Shown here piece after piece: positions 32,023 to 40,940 of a stretch of 64,000 nt of DNA. Source of the DNA: Desulfuromonadales bacterium (GTDB lineage: Bacteria; Desulfobacterota; Desulfuromonadia; Desulfuromonadales; BM103); assembly GCA_030145205.1 (NCBI GenBank), contig JAQYVZ010000016.1:1-64000 (forward strand). Direction: 5' to 3'. Position numbers and translations under genes: made by a program. Positions within the stretch are counted from its first letter, which is position 1, and each line of letters starts with the position of its first letter. The notes under the pieces are model-generated. The model saw only the letters and a program-made list of their open reading frames with translations. It was not told where the DNA came from and made no database searches.

Positions 32023-32913
32023 TTATTGGATACAGCGCCCACTCAGGCACCTTGCTCCGCGGTCACACAAACAGTCCCTCGGGCAGGTGCTGCAGTTCTC
32101 ACCGGCAGTTGGATCACAACGGCCATCGCCGCATGCTGAGACACCGAGACATCTGCCGCTGATACACCTTTCATCGCTGGCACACGAGCAGTCCCGTGGG
32201 CAGGTGCTGCAGTTCTCACCGGCAGTTGGATCACAGCGGCCATCGCCGCATGCTGAAACGCCGAGACATCTGCCGCTGATACACCTTTCATCGCTGGCAC
32301 ACGAGCAGTCCCGTGGGCAGGTGCTGCAGTTCTCGCCGGCAGTTGGATCACAACGGCCATCGCCGCATGCTGAAACGCCGAGACATCTGCCGCTGATACA
32401 TCTTTCATCGCTGGCACACGAGCAGTCCCGTGGGCAGGTGCTGCAGTTCTCGCCGGCAGTTGGATCACAGCGGCCATCGCCGCATGCTGAAACACCGAGA
32501 CATCTGCCGCTAACACATCTTTCCCCACCGGCACACGAGCAATCGACCGGGCAGGTGCTGCAGTTCTCGCCGGCATGAGCATCACAGTTGCGGTCGCCAC
32601 ATGCAGGCTCTGAGCTACGGTCTATATTTTCAGGGACGTCTTTTTTGCCCTTGCCCGGACGCGGGCTTTCGGGAGTGGGGGTTGCTGGTCCTGTCTTTCT
32701 ACCGCAGAACCGTTCGGCCTTTTCCAGACCTTTAAAAAACCATCCACCAGCTTGTTTGCAGTCTGTGGGGAGTGCATCAAAAACATGCCCGTCTTTGCAG
32801 CACCAGCCTATCTCAACTTGCTTGGCAGTGGCAGGTGTGACACCGCAAACAACGAACTGAGTGAGCGCAACGAGAACAAGGCCACAAAACAGATGCGGAA
32901 TTGGCAGCTTCAT
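32023..32913 (-). CDS. Secreted Cys-rich protein with five tandem CGDGxC repeats
   Basis: 296 residues from the ATG at 32913 (GGAGGG upstream). A signal peptide of about 31 residues (hydrophobic core GLVLVALTQFVVCGV, ends ATA) leads into a small Cys domain (IGWCCKDGHVF...CKQAGGWFF) and a Pro/Lys linker. Five repeats of 39 residues follow, pattern ACGDGRCDPTAGENCSTCP then RDCSCASDERCISGRCLGVS, eight or nine cysteines each. This CGDGxC..GENCSTCPxDC pattern is common in exported deltaproteobacterial proteins. The repeats probably form disulfide-bonded or metal-binding modules outside the cytoplasm. Function unknown. Confidence 0.75.
   Translation of the reverse strand: MKLPIPHLFCGLVLVALTQFVVCGVTPATAKQVEIGWCCKDGHVFDALPTDCKQAGGWFFKGLEKAERFCGRKTGPATPTPESPRPGKGKKDVPENIDRSSEPACGDRNCDAHAGENCSTCPVDCSCAGGERCVSGRCLGVSACGDGRCDPTAGENCSTCPRDCSCASDERCISGRCLGVSACGDGRCDPTAGENCSTCPRDCSCASDERCISGRCLGVSACGDGRCDPTAGENCSTCPRDCSCASDERCISGRCLGVSACGDGRCDPTAGENCSTCPRDCLCDRGARCLSGRCIQ
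32040..32624. repeat. Five tandem 117-bp repeats inside the Cys-rich gene
   Basis: The string CAGGTGCTGCAGTTCTC starts at 32084, 32201, 32318, 32435 and 32552, an exact 117-base period (39 codons). Units two to four are nearly identical even at silent positions, while the outer units differ more, which points to recent expansion by slippage or recombination. Repeat number is likely to vary between strains. Confidence 0.9.
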
Positions 32914-33049
32914 GATCCCTCCCACTGGTGCGGTTAACTCTTGATGTTTGTTGCTCAGCCGATATTTTTAATGGTTTCAGACGCCCGATAATTGAAGTCA
33001 AATAAAGTATAAATGGCGTTGGTAGAAAGTCCAGATATGAGGGGGAAGT

Positions 33050-33358
33050 TCATTCGGCGTCATCACTCTCCTGCAAGCGTCGCAAGTAGTCTTTCCATTC
33101 AACCGGCAACAGATCTTTCTTGTGGCTATTACAGGTTTTACACGCTGGCACGCAGTTGCCTTTAGTTGTGCGACCACCGCGTACCAGAGGGACCACATGA
33201 TCCAGAGTCAACTCGGCAGCCGGCACCTTCGCATGGCAATAGTAACATTCACCGGCAGCGATCCGATTGCGCCACCACTGGCTACGGCGCAGTTCCCGTG
33301 CCTTCTGTCGCTCCTTTTTGAGATGTTCTTCCGAGGCCCCGCCCCAGTCATCAATCAT
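33050..33358 (-). CDS. HNH endonuclease domain protein
   Basis: 102 residues from the ATG at 33358 (AGGA upstream). A basic, charged N-terminal helix (EEHLKKERQKARELRRSQWW) precedes an HNH domain: CYYC near residue 38, LTLDHVVPLVRGG with the catalytic DH, then GNCVPACKTCNSHK with the second zinc pair. Such small HNH proteins occur alone and in defence or mobile contexts; here there is no phage or restriction gene beside it. It lies between the Cys-rich gene and trkA, transcribed opposite to trkA. Confidence 0.8.
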   Translation of the reverse strand: MIDDWGGASEEHLKKERQKARELRRSQWWRNRIAAGECYYCHAKVPAAELTLDHVVPLVRGGRTTKGNCVPACKTCNSHKKDLLPVEWKDYLRRLQESDDAE

Positions 33359-33540
33359 GGCTTGTCCTACTTCTGATGGGCTTAAATTGGAGGACCATTT
33401 TATACACACCCATGATATAATGTCGATTTTTAATAATCGATTCGTTCATGGTAAGACAGCATGACAGTACAATCACGTCCGTCATGTGAAGATGGGCCAA
33501 CTCCTCGAAGAGAGGGCTCATTCAAAGGTCGTCATCACTT

Positions 33541-34893
33541 ATGAATATTCTGATTGTTGGCGCGGGGCAGGTTGGCCAGTTTCTGTCGGAACGGCTCTCC
33601 CTTGAGGGTCACGACGTTACTCTGCTCGACCGCGACCAGGAACATCTCACTGAAGCCCAGGATCGCCTCAATGTCATGACGGTGCTCGGCAACGGCGCCA
33701 GCGCCGAGGCGATGGAACAGGCCGGCATCAAGAATATGGACATCGTCATGGCAGTCACTGACTTTGACGAAGTCAATATCCTCGCCTGCCTGCTGGCCAG
33801 GGAATACGGCGTCCACCGGCGCATCGCCCGCATCAAGAGCATCGACTACCAGAGCCACGGCGCGGTCCTGTCGAAAGAAAAACTCGGCATCGACCTGATG
33901 ATCAACCCGGACGATGCCGTTGCCGACGAACTGGCCAACCTGGCCGGCCGGGCCGGCACCTTTGACGTCGCCGAGTTCGTCGAGGGCAAGGTCCAGTTTC
34001 TCGGTTACCGGATCACCGAGCAGAGCCCCTTGTGCAACCTGACCCTGCGTGAGCTGGGCGAGATCCGCGGCATGTACCGCTTCGTGGTGGTCGCGATTGC
34101 CCGCCAGGGCCAGACCATCATCCCGCGCGGCGACGACACCATCCAGGTCGGTGACAGCATCTTCATTTTCGCACATAAGGAAGAGCTACCAGCGATCCAG
34201 TACCTGCTGAAGATCGAGCAGGAGCCGAAACGCAAAAACCGTCGGGCCTTCATCCTGGGTGGCGGGCGCATCGGTCTAAGGTTGGCACAACACCTCGAAG
34301 AACGTCACTTCAATGTCAGGCTGGTGGAACGCGACCAGGAGCGCTGCGAGGTCTTGTCGGCGAAACTCCAGAAGACCATGGTGATCCAGGCGGAAGGTGC
34401 CGACATCCGCACCCTGCTGGATGAGGGTGTCGGCGAAGCGGATGTCTTCATCGCTGTCACCGAAAACGATGAGACCAACATCCTCTGTTCGCTGCTCTGC
34501 CGTCATCATGGCACCCAACGCACCCTCGCGCTGGTCAGCCGACCTGAACTGCTTGACCTGGCACCCTCGTTGGGGATTGACGCCTGTGTGTCACCGCGTC
34601 TGTCGGCTGCCGGAGCGATTCTGAAATATGTCCGCCGCGGTGATGTCATCTCCCTGGCGGCAGTGGAAGGCAGTAACTCCGAAGTTCTGGAGATTCTGAT
34701 CAAGGAGCAGAGCCCGATCATTGGCACCCCTCTGAAAGAGCTGCATATTCCGCGTGGTGCCATCATCGGCGCCATCGTCCACGGCGACAACTACGAAATC
34801 GCTGACGGCGACAGTTGCCTGAAAGTCGGCGACCGGGTGCTGGTGTTTGCGTTACCGACCGCCCTGGCCAAAGTCGAGCGGTTCTTTGAGTAA
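33541..34893 (+). CDS. trkA: TrkA, potassium uptake regulatory subunit
   Basis: Cytoplasmic gating subunit of the Trk potassium channel, 450 residues with two tandem RCK units. The first nucleotide site is NILIVGAGQVGQFL (residues 2-15), the second FILGGGRIGLRLAQHL (about 237-252); each is followed by a TrkA-C domain, the second ending DRVLVFALP. NAD(H)/NADP binding regulates TrkH. The downstream trkH starts 9 bases later, so they form one operon. The upstream 130 bases are AT-rich and probably hold the promoter. Confidence 0.95.
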   Translation: MNILIVGAGQVGQFLSERLSLEGHDVTLLDRDQEHLTEAQDRLNVMTVLGNGASAEAMEQAGIKNMDIVMAVTDFDEVNILACLLAREYGVHRRIARIKSIDYQSHGAVLSKEKLGIDLMINPDDAVADELANLAGRAGTFDVAEFVEGKVQFLGYRITEQSPLCNLTLRELGEIRGMYRFVVVAIARQGQTIIPRGDDTIQVGDSIFIFAHKEELPAIQYLLKIEQEPKRKNRRAFILGGGRIGLRLAQHLEERHFNVRLVERDQERCEVLSAKLQKTMVIQAEGADIRTLLDEGVGEADVFIAVTENDETNILCSLLCRHHGTQRTLALVSRPELLDLAPSLGIDACVSPRLSAAGAILKYVRRGDVISLAAVEGSNSEVLEILIKEQSPIIGTPLKELHIPRGAIIGAIVHGDNYEIADGDSCLKVGDRVLVFALPTALAKVERFFE

Positions 34894-34902
34894 ACATACG
34901 CC

Positions 34903-36345
34903 ATGAACATTACTCTGACCCTGCGCATTCTCGGCGCCTTATTGATCTTTCTCGCGGGCGCCCTGCTTCTGCCTATCCCCTTCTCCCTCTTTTACGGCGA
35001 CGGCGCGGCCATGGCGTTCATCTTCTCCGCGCTCATTTCGCTGGTCGTCGGCGGGGGTCTGTTCACAGGCTGTATTTCGAGCAAGGAGATGTCGGTGCGC
35101 GAAGGGTTTGCCGTGGTCACCTTCGGTTGGACCTTCTTCGCCCTGTTCGGCGCACTCCCTTTCGTGATCTCCGGAGCCATTCCCTCCTACCTGGATGCCT
35201 TTTTCGAAACCATGAGTGGGTTCACCACGACCGGCTCAACCATTTTGACCAATATCGAAGCGATGCCGGCCAGTCTGCTGCTCTGGCGCTCCATGACCCA
35301 GTGGTTCGGCGGCATGGGGATTATCGTACTCTCTCTGGCCATCCTGCCGATGCTGGGCGTCGGCGGCATGCAGCTGTTCAAGGCGGAGGTCCCCGGACCG
35401 ACCGCCGACCGGCTGAAACCACGTATTCAGGATACCGCCAAACTGCTCTGGGGCGTCTATGCGCTGCTGACCATCGCTGAAATCATCCTGCTGATGGCCG
35501 GCAACATGGGCTTCTTCGATGCCCTCAATCATGCCTTCACCACCATGGCGACCGGCGGTTTCTCTACCCGCAACGCCTCCATAGCGGCCTACAACAGCGC
35601 CTACATCGACTGGGTGATCACACTGTTCATGTTCCTCGCCGGGGTCAATTTCTCCCTGCATTACCTCGGCCTGCGCGGCCGTTTCATGGACTACCTCCGC
35701 AACGAGGAGTTCCGTTTCTACCTGGTCCTAGTGGTTGCCGGTATAGCCCTGATAGCCATTTTCAACGCTGGCGGCAGCTATCCCACATTTTGGGAGAACC
35801 TGCGTTACAGCGCCTTCCAGATGGTCTCGATCATAACCACCACCGGTTTCGGCACGGCGGACTACGAACTCTGGCCAGTGCTCTGCCAGTACCTGCTGGT
35901 GATCGCCATGTTTGTCGGTGGCTGCGCCGGATCAACCGGCGGTGGCATAAAAGTCGCGCGCCTGCTGCTGCTGGCCAAACACGCCCAGACGCAACTGTTC
36001 CGCCTGATCCATCCGCGGGCGGTCCGCCTAGTCAAACTGGGGGACCGGCCGGTTGACAAGGAAGTGATGCAGTCGATTCTCGGCTTTTTCGCCCTTTACA
36101 TGGCAGTGTTCGTGATTGCCTCATTCATCATGGCCGGCACCGGTATGGACCTGGTCTCCGCCGGTGGGGCCGTCGTCGCCACGCTCAGCAACATCGGTCC
36201 CGGGGTCGGCAGCGTCGGCCCAGCCGACAACTTTGCCCACGTCCCTGCTTTGGGCAAAGTCACCCTGTCGCTCTGCATGCTGCTCGGCCGACTCGAACTG
36301 TTTACTGTCCTGGTTCTGGTTTTTCCGACTTTCTGGCATAAATAA
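34903..36345 (+). CDS. trkH: TrkH, potassium uptake membrane subunit
   Basis: Inner-membrane potassium channel subunit, 480 residues. All four pore loops are visible: TTTGSTIL, MATGGFST, TTTGFGTAD and SNIGPGVGSVG, with the first three keeping the selectivity glycine. The C-terminal LGRLELFTVLVLVFPTFW is the usual TrkH ending. Works with TrkA encoded immediately upstream. Confidence 0.96.
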   Translation: MNITLTLRILGALLIFLAGALLLPIPFSLFYGDGAAMAFIFSALISLVVGGGLFTGCISSKEMSVREGFAVVTFGWTFFALFGALPFVISGAIPSYLDAFFETMSGFTTTGSTILTNIEAMPASLLLWRSMTQWFGGMGIIVLSLAILPMLGVGGMQLFKAEVPGPTADRLKPRIQDTAKLLWGVYALLTIAEIILLMAGNMGFFDALNHAFTTMATGGFSTRNASIAAYNSAYIDWVITLFMFLAGVNFSLHYLGLRGRFMDYLRNEEFRFYLVLVVAGIALIAIFNAGGSYPTFWENLRYSAFQMVSIITTTGFGTADYELWPVLCQYLLVIAMFVGGCAGSTGGGIKVARLLLLAKHAQTQLFRLIHPRAVRLVKLGDRPVDKEVMQSILGFFALYMAVFVIASFIMAGTGMDLVSAGGAVVATLSNIGPGVGSVGPADNFAHVPALGKVTLSLCMLLGRLELFTVLVLVFPTFWHK

Positions 36346-36468
36346 ATGTGAGGTAAGAATTATTGGTTAAACTGAATAAGCAGTCCGGTGCTTCTCCTCC
36401 TGACAGAGTCCAAGCTTCCACTCTCTGGAAACTGACGGAGGCTCCCTGATGCAAACAAGGCCGCCGCA

Positions 36469-37311
36469 ATGTCACTCGCAAAAAAGATTCTGCGCTACCC
36501 CGTTTTGTGGCTTACCATCGGAGCCTTGCTACTGATGACGTCGCCGGTCCGATCAGGCCTTGAGCACTATTTCCTCTACTTCCCCGACCCTCACCTGGTC
36601 GCCACCCCGCAGCTCTACGACCTGCCCTACGAAGACCTCCATTTCGAAGCGGACGACGGCACGGCCCTGCACGGCTGGCTGATCCCCGGCCAGACCGAAG
36701 CGCCGCTGGTGCTCTTCTTCATGGGCAACGCGGGCAACATGTCCCACCGACTCGACAACCTCCGTTTTCTGCATCGCCTGGGTGTCAGTGTTTGTATTTT
36801 TGATTACCGGGGCTACGGCACAAGTAGCGGCAAGGCGAGTGAGCAGGGTCTCTACAGTGATGCACGCGGACTGGTCGCAACGCTCCGGCAGCGCGGCTGG
36901 GAGCCTGACCGGATGGTTTTGTTTGGCCGCTCCATCGGCGCCGCGGTGGCCTTACAGATGGCCCTTGAGCATCCCCCGGCGGGCCTGGTGCTGGAATCGT
37001 CCTTTACATCTATTGAGGCAATGGGCAAAACCCACAATCCGATTCTCTATACGCTGTTCGGCTGGGCGATTGACGCCGCCTACGATAATCTCGGCAAGAT
37101 TGACCAGATCAAGACACCTTTACTGATTTTTCACGGGGAGAAGGACACCATCTGCCCACCGGAGATGGTCCGACAACTGTATGCACAGGCTCCGGAGCCA
37201 AAGCAGCTGGTCTGGATTGCTGACGCCGACCACAATGACACTTTCGACATGGGCGGACAGGAATATCTGGAGCACTGGACACTTTTTTTGAAACAATCTG
37301 TCGCGCCCTAA
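36469..37311 (+). CDS. Membrane-anchored alpha/beta hydrolase (Bem46/ABHD13-like)
   Basis: 280 residues with one N-terminal membrane helix (VLWLTIGALLLMTSP) and an alpha/beta-hydrolase domain. Nucleophile serine in VLFGRSIGAAVAL, acid in FHGEKDTICPP and histidine in ADADHNDTFD form the triad; GNAGNMSHR gives the oxyanion hole. The family includes lipid thioesterases and peptidases but no bacterial substrate is fixed. It stands between trkH and the phosphate transporter, on the same strand, with gaps of about 120 and 145 bases. Confidence 0.85.
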   Translation: MSLAKKILRYPVLWLTIGALLLMTSPVRSGLEHYFLYFPDPHLVATPQLYDLPYEDLHFEADDGTALHGWLIPGQTEAPLVLFFMGNAGNMSHRLDNLRFLHRLGVSVCIFDYRGYGTSSGKASEQGLYSDARGLVATLRQRGWEPDRMVLFGRSIGAAVALQMALEHPPAGLVLESSFTSIEAMGKTHNPILYTLFGWAIDAAYDNLGKIDQIKTPLLIFHGEKDTICPPEMVRQLYAQAPEPKQLVWIADADHNDTFDMGGQEYLEHWTLFLKQSVAP

Positions 37312-37359
37312 TACAAAGCTAACAAAGGGCGAACAGAATAAGCCTGTTTTTTTAATCAA

Positions 37360-37389
37360 TTGACAACACATAAGAACTGCACGTATTTT
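37360..37389 (+). promoter_or_regulatory. Possible promoter of the PiT gene
   Basis: TTGACA at 37360-37365 matches the -35 consensus fully; TATTTT at 37384-37389 is a weak -10 with an 18-base spacer. The start would be near 37396, about 60 bases before the gene. Confidence 0.4.
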
Positions 37390-37455
37390 CCGAAAAAACA
37401 GCGCACAGGTCACCTGGTCATAAGGGTTGATCTCAGCTAAAAGGTAATAAGCTCT

Positions 37456-39720
37456 ATGGGCACTGAAATCTTTCTGGTAGGCGTCGGCATCCTGGTCATC
37501 ATCGCGATTTTCGACATCATGGTCGGAGTCAGCAACGACGCGGTAAACTTTCTCAATTCTTCCATCGGTTCGAGGGTTGCGTCCCGTGCCACAATCATGA
37601 CGATCGCCAGCTTTGGCATCATGGCCGGCGTCACCTTCTCCGGTGGCATGATGGAGGTGGCCCGAAAAGGGATTTTCCACCCCAACTTCTTCACCATGCC
37701 GGAGTTGCTGACCATTTTCCTCGCGGTCATGATTGCCGACATCATCCTGCTCGACCTGTTCAATACTTACGGGCTGCCAACCTCAACCACCGTCTCCATC
37801 GTCTTTGAACTGCTCGGCGCCGCCGTCGCAGTATCCCTGATGAAATTGCTTTCTGCAGGCGACAGCCTGATGAATGTCGTGCAGTACATCAATACCGGCA
37901 AGGCGATGATGATCATCATGGGCATCCTGCTCTCGGTGGCGATCGCCTTCATCTGCGGAGCAGTCGTACAGTTTCTGTCCCGCATCCTGTTCACTTTCAA
38001 TTACGAGCAGAAACTCGCTCGCTACGGCGCCCTGTGGGGCGGGGTAGCGCTGTCATCGATCACCTACTTTATTCTGGTCAAAGGCGCCAAAGGGGCGACC
38101 TTTATCTCGGCCGAACAAGTGGTCTGGATCAAGGGACACACCCTGCTGATCCTCGCCGCCATTTTTGTGGTTTCGGCGGTAGCTCTGCAGCTGCTGCTCT
38201 TATTTAGAGTCAATATTCTCAAACCGATTGTGCTGATCGGCACGTTTGCTTTGGCGATGGCGTTTGCCGCCAATGACCTGGTCAACTTCATTGGGGTTCC
38301 GCTTGCCGGCATCCACGCCTACGAGGCAGCAATCGCTTCTAGCGATCCCCTGACCATCACCATGGGCGTGCTCAGCAAAAAGGTCCAATCAGAGACCCTG
38401 TTCCTGCTGATTGCCGGCGGTATCATGGTCGCGACCTTGTGGTTTTCCCGCAAAGCGAGGACCGTCACCGAAACGGAGGTCAGCTTGGGGCAGCAGGAAG
38501 AAGGGGATGAAAAGTTTGAGTCCATTGCCCTCTCCCGGGCGATTGTGCGACTGGCCTTGAACATTTCCGACCTGGTGAAACACGTGGTGCCACGCCGCCT
38601 CCGGGTACTGGCCAACCGGCGCACCGACCCGCGTGCTTACCGCTCCCCCCTGGACGGTGAACGCAAGCCCTCTTTCGACCTGGTCCGTGCTTCAGTCAAC
38701 CTGATGGTCGCCAGCGCCGTGGTCTCCTATGCCACCTCGAACAAGCTGCCGCTATCGACGACTTATGTGACCTTCATGGTCGCCATGGGCAGCTCCTTTG
38801 CCGACCACGCCTGGGGCCGGGAGAGCGCAGTTTACCGCATCACCGGCGTTTTGACCGTAGTCGGCGGTTGGTTTATGACTGCCATTATGGCGTTTACCTT
38901 TGCCGGTCTGTTTGCCGTCGTGATCTTTTACGGCCAGGCTCTTGGTGTTGTCGGTCTTTTATCCCTGGGCGTTCTGCTGATCTGGAACGCCCACCGTAAG
39001 CACCGGACCTTGTCGGAGGAAGCGGCAAAGCAGAAGATTTTCAATCTGCAAAAGGTCGAAAATGCCGAAGAAAGTGTTGCCACCAGCTTTGAACACATGG
39101 GGACCTTCCTCAGGGAGCTTCGAGAATCCCTCGAAGAAACCCTCGAGGCCTTGTTCGTTCAGGATTACGACCGTCTGGCAGTGCAGCGTAAGCGTCTCAA
39201 GCAGTTCCAGAGCTGGTCAAACATCATCAGTGCCAACATCCTGAAAACCATGCGTCTGCTACAGCAGAACAATCTCTCCATCTCGCCCCAATACCCGCAG
39301 ACGGTCAGGCGGTTGCAGAAGCTCACCAATGGCCATCGGGACATTGTCCTGCGGGCCTACACCCATGTCGGCAACCACCACAAGGGGTTACTCGCCATCC
39401 AGATCGGAGACTTGGAGAAGGTTTGGGCGCTGCTGGATGAGATTCTGCGCGATGTCGAGGCGACCTTTGAACAACTCGGCCCTGCCGACTTGCAAAGTCT
39501 CTCCGACAAGTACCAGCAACTCAGGGATATGGCTGGCGACCTGAATGAACTCCAGATGGAGCGAATTCATGACAACACCTCAAAGACCCGCCTGAGTATC
39601 CTGTTTTACGCTATCGTCGGCGACGCCATCATGCTCTCCAAGCAGAATCTCAAGCTGCTCGAAATTTTCAATACATCCTTCGGGCAATTGGAGCAGGAAA
39701 AAGACCCAGCGGAGAACTGA
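37456..39720 (+). CDS. pit: PiT-family inorganic phosphate transporter with long C-terminal cytoplasmic domain
   Basis: 754 residues. Two PiT signature halves are clear: FDIMVGVSNDAVNFLNSSIG near residue 20 and MAFAANDLVNFIGVPLAG near 270, plus a late LPLSTTYVTFMVAMGSSFAD. A soluble insert lies between the spans (about 335-410). The last 240 residues after KHRTLSEEAAKQK are soluble and rich in helices (SFEHMGTFLRELRESLEETLEALF), resembling a PhoU-like four-helix bundle. Most PiT proteins end with the membrane region, and their PhoU-like partner is a separate protein, so this appears to be a built-in regulatory domain. Confidence 0.88.
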   Translation: MGTEIFLVGVGILVIIAIFDIMVGVSNDAVNFLNSSIGSRVASRATIMTIASFGIMAGVTFSGGMMEVARKGIFHPNFFTMPELLTIFLAVMIADIILLDLFNTYGLPTSTTVSIVFELLGAAVAVSLMKLLSAGDSLMNVVQYINTGKAMMIIMGILLSVAIAFICGAVVQFLSRILFTFNYEQKLARYGALWGGVALSSITYFILVKGAKGATFISAEQVVWIKGHTLLILAAIFVVSAVALQLLLLFRVNILKPIVLIGTFALAMAFAANDLVNFIGVPLAGIHAYEAAIASSDPLTITMGVLSKKVQSETLFLLIAGGIMVATLWFSRKARTVTETEVSLGQQEEGDEKFESIALSRAIVRLALNISDLVKHVVPRRLRVLANRRTDPRAYRSPLDGERKPSFDLVRASVNLMVASAVVSYATSNKLPLSTTYVTFMVAMGSSFADHAWGRESAVYRITGVLTVVGGWFMTAIMAFTFAGLFAVVIFYGQALGVVGLLSLGVLLIWNAHRKHRTLSEEAAKQKIFNLQKVENAEESVATSFEHMGTFLRELRESLEETLEALFVQDYDRLAVQRKRLKQFQSWSNIISANILKTMRLLQQNNLSISPQYPQTVRRLQKLTNGHRDIVLRAYTHVGNHHKGLLAIQIGDLEKVWALLDEILRDVEATFEQLGPADLQSLSDKYQQLRDMAGDLNELQMERIHDNTSKTRLSILFYAIVGDAIMLSKQNLKLLEIFNTSFGQLEQEKDPAEN

Positions 39721-39749
39721 TACAACCTTTTAGTCGCACTTCGAACAGT

Positions 39750-39803
39750 CCGTTCTACAGAAATGGCCCAGGCTTGATAGCCCGGGCCATTTCTGTAGAA
39801 CGG
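39750..39803. repeat. Perfect 20-bp inverted repeat forming a 25-bp hairpin
   Basis: Left arm 39750-39769 and right arm 39784-39803 are perfect reverse complements (CCGTTCTACAGAAATGGCCC), and after one mismatch four more pairs GGCT/AGCC close on a TGAT loop. It lies 30 bases past the PiT gene stop. There is no T-run on either strand, so it is not a classic terminator; transcript protection or a small mobile-element remnant are options. Confidence 0.7.
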
Positions 39804-39919
39804 AGGCAGGAGAACTCCCTGCACCCTCTTTATAGCAGACGCCTCTCACAAATCTCTCACAGCACACCATAGCCGGCTGTGCTAAAATAAATCTTCTGAA
39901 CAATCCTTGGGAGAATGTC

Positions 39920-40615
39920 GTGGGACAGCTAGATCAAGTTGCATCGATTATCGCCCTCAGCATGGGCGTAGCCTGGGCCAGCGGAATCAACCTGTACGCC
40001 GCGATTCTGACCCTCGGTCTGCTCGGCTACAGCGGCAACCTGACGCTACCAACCGACCTGCAGGTCCTCGCCAACCCAGTGGTGCTGTTTGCGGCGGGCG
40101 CCATGTACCTGATCGAATTCGCGGCAGACAAGGTCCCCGGCGTTGATAATGCCTGGGACACCCTGCACACCTTCATCCGCATCCCGGCTGGTGCCGCGCT
40201 CGCCGCCGGAGCCGTCGGTGCAGTCGATCCGGCGGTGACTTTGGCCGCAGCCCTGGTCGGCGGCAGTCTGGCCGCCAGCACCCATGCCACCAAGGCGGGC
40301 TCTCGCGCCCTGATCAACACCTCACCGGAGCCTTTCAGTAACTGGGCAGCCTCCCTGTCGGAAGACGCTCTGGCGATCGCCGGCATCTGGACGGCCCTGC
40401 ACTACCCCTGGCTGTTCATTGTTTTTTTGACCCTGTTCATCATCTTGATGATCTGGCTGCTGCCGAAAATCTGGCGTGGTGTCTCCCGACTTATTTCCGC
40501 GCTCAAAGCCTTTTTCCGAAGCGATCAAAAAACATCGACCCCTTGGGAAGCCTTCAAACTTACACCACCGGAATCTCCCGATGGGCAGGATCTGACGTCC
40601 CGGAACAACTCGTAA
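39920..40615 (+). CDS. DUF4126 membrane protein
   Basis: 231 residues from a GTG with GGGAG upstream. Several hydrophobic spans; ASGINLYAAILTLGLLGYSG near the N-terminus and LVGGSLAASTHATKAGSRALINTSPEPFSNW in the middle are DUF4126 hallmarks. The C-terminal 50 residues are soluble and end in a Pro/Ser-rich tail. Function of the family is unknown. It appears to be transcribed alone. Confidence 0.8.
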   Translation: MGQLDQVASIIALSMGVAWASGINLYAAILTLGLLGYSGNLTLPTDLQVLANPVVLFAAGAMYLIEFAADKVPGVDNAWDTLHTFIRIPAGAALAAGAVGAVDPAVTLAAALVGGSLAASTHATKAGSRALINTSPEPFSNWAASLSEDALAIAGIWTALHYPWLFIVFLTLFIILMIWLLPKIWRGVSRLISALKAFFRSDQKTSTPWEAFKLTPPESPDGQDLTSRNNS

Positions 40616-40654
40616 CATCCGACGACTTCTATTTTTTGAGATAAAATCTGCGCT

Positions 40655-40708
40655 CCCCCTCACCCGAACCTCTCCTTTAGGCCCCGTGGGTCCGCCAAGG
40701 GAGAGGGG
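40655..40708. repeat. REP-like element, copy near the DUF4126 gene
   Basis: CCCTCACCCGAACCTCTCC, then TTTAGGCCCCGTGGGTCCGCC, then AAGGGAGAGGGG: the same internal layout as the copy at 51-113, with a few substitutions. It sits in the convergent gap between the DUF4126 gene and the response regulator. Confidence 0.65.
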
Positions 40709-40745
40709 CCTCACTTGTATCTCTTGAGTAATGTCACCCTACAAA

Positions 40746-40778
40746 CAAAAAAAAGCCCCCGCCAAACGGCGGGGGCCC
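40746..40778 (-). terminator. Intrinsic terminator after the REC-BTAD regulator gene
   Basis: Perfect 9-bp stem GCCCCCGCC (40755-40763) with GGCGGGGGC (40768-40776), loop AAAC, followed by eight T on the minus strand. The 160 bases between it and the gene are AT-rich with no other feature. Confidence 0.85.
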
Positions 40779-40940
40779 CTCCAAAATAAAATCAACATGC
40801 TCTCTATGCTACCTAGATGGCCTGCAAACCAACTGTTATATCTTAACCATCAGTATACAGACCGTTTCTCACAATTCTCTCAAAATTGGGTCTTTCGAAA
40901 GAAAAAAATTATTTTAAACTACATTCCCGGAGGCCTGATG

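Noticed and set aside
32087-32578. A 163-codon plus-strand repeat protein opposite the Cys-rich gene
   Set aside because: It is the shadow of the tandem repeat; signal peptide and ribosome-binding site support only the minus strand.
32040-32624. CRISPR-like periodicity
   Set aside because: The 117-base units are contiguous and in frame inside a Cys-rich gene, with no unique spacers.
33050-33358. HNH gene as part of a defence island
   Set aside because: No restriction, toxin-antitoxin, phage or integrase genes are adjacent; potassium uptake genes follow directly.
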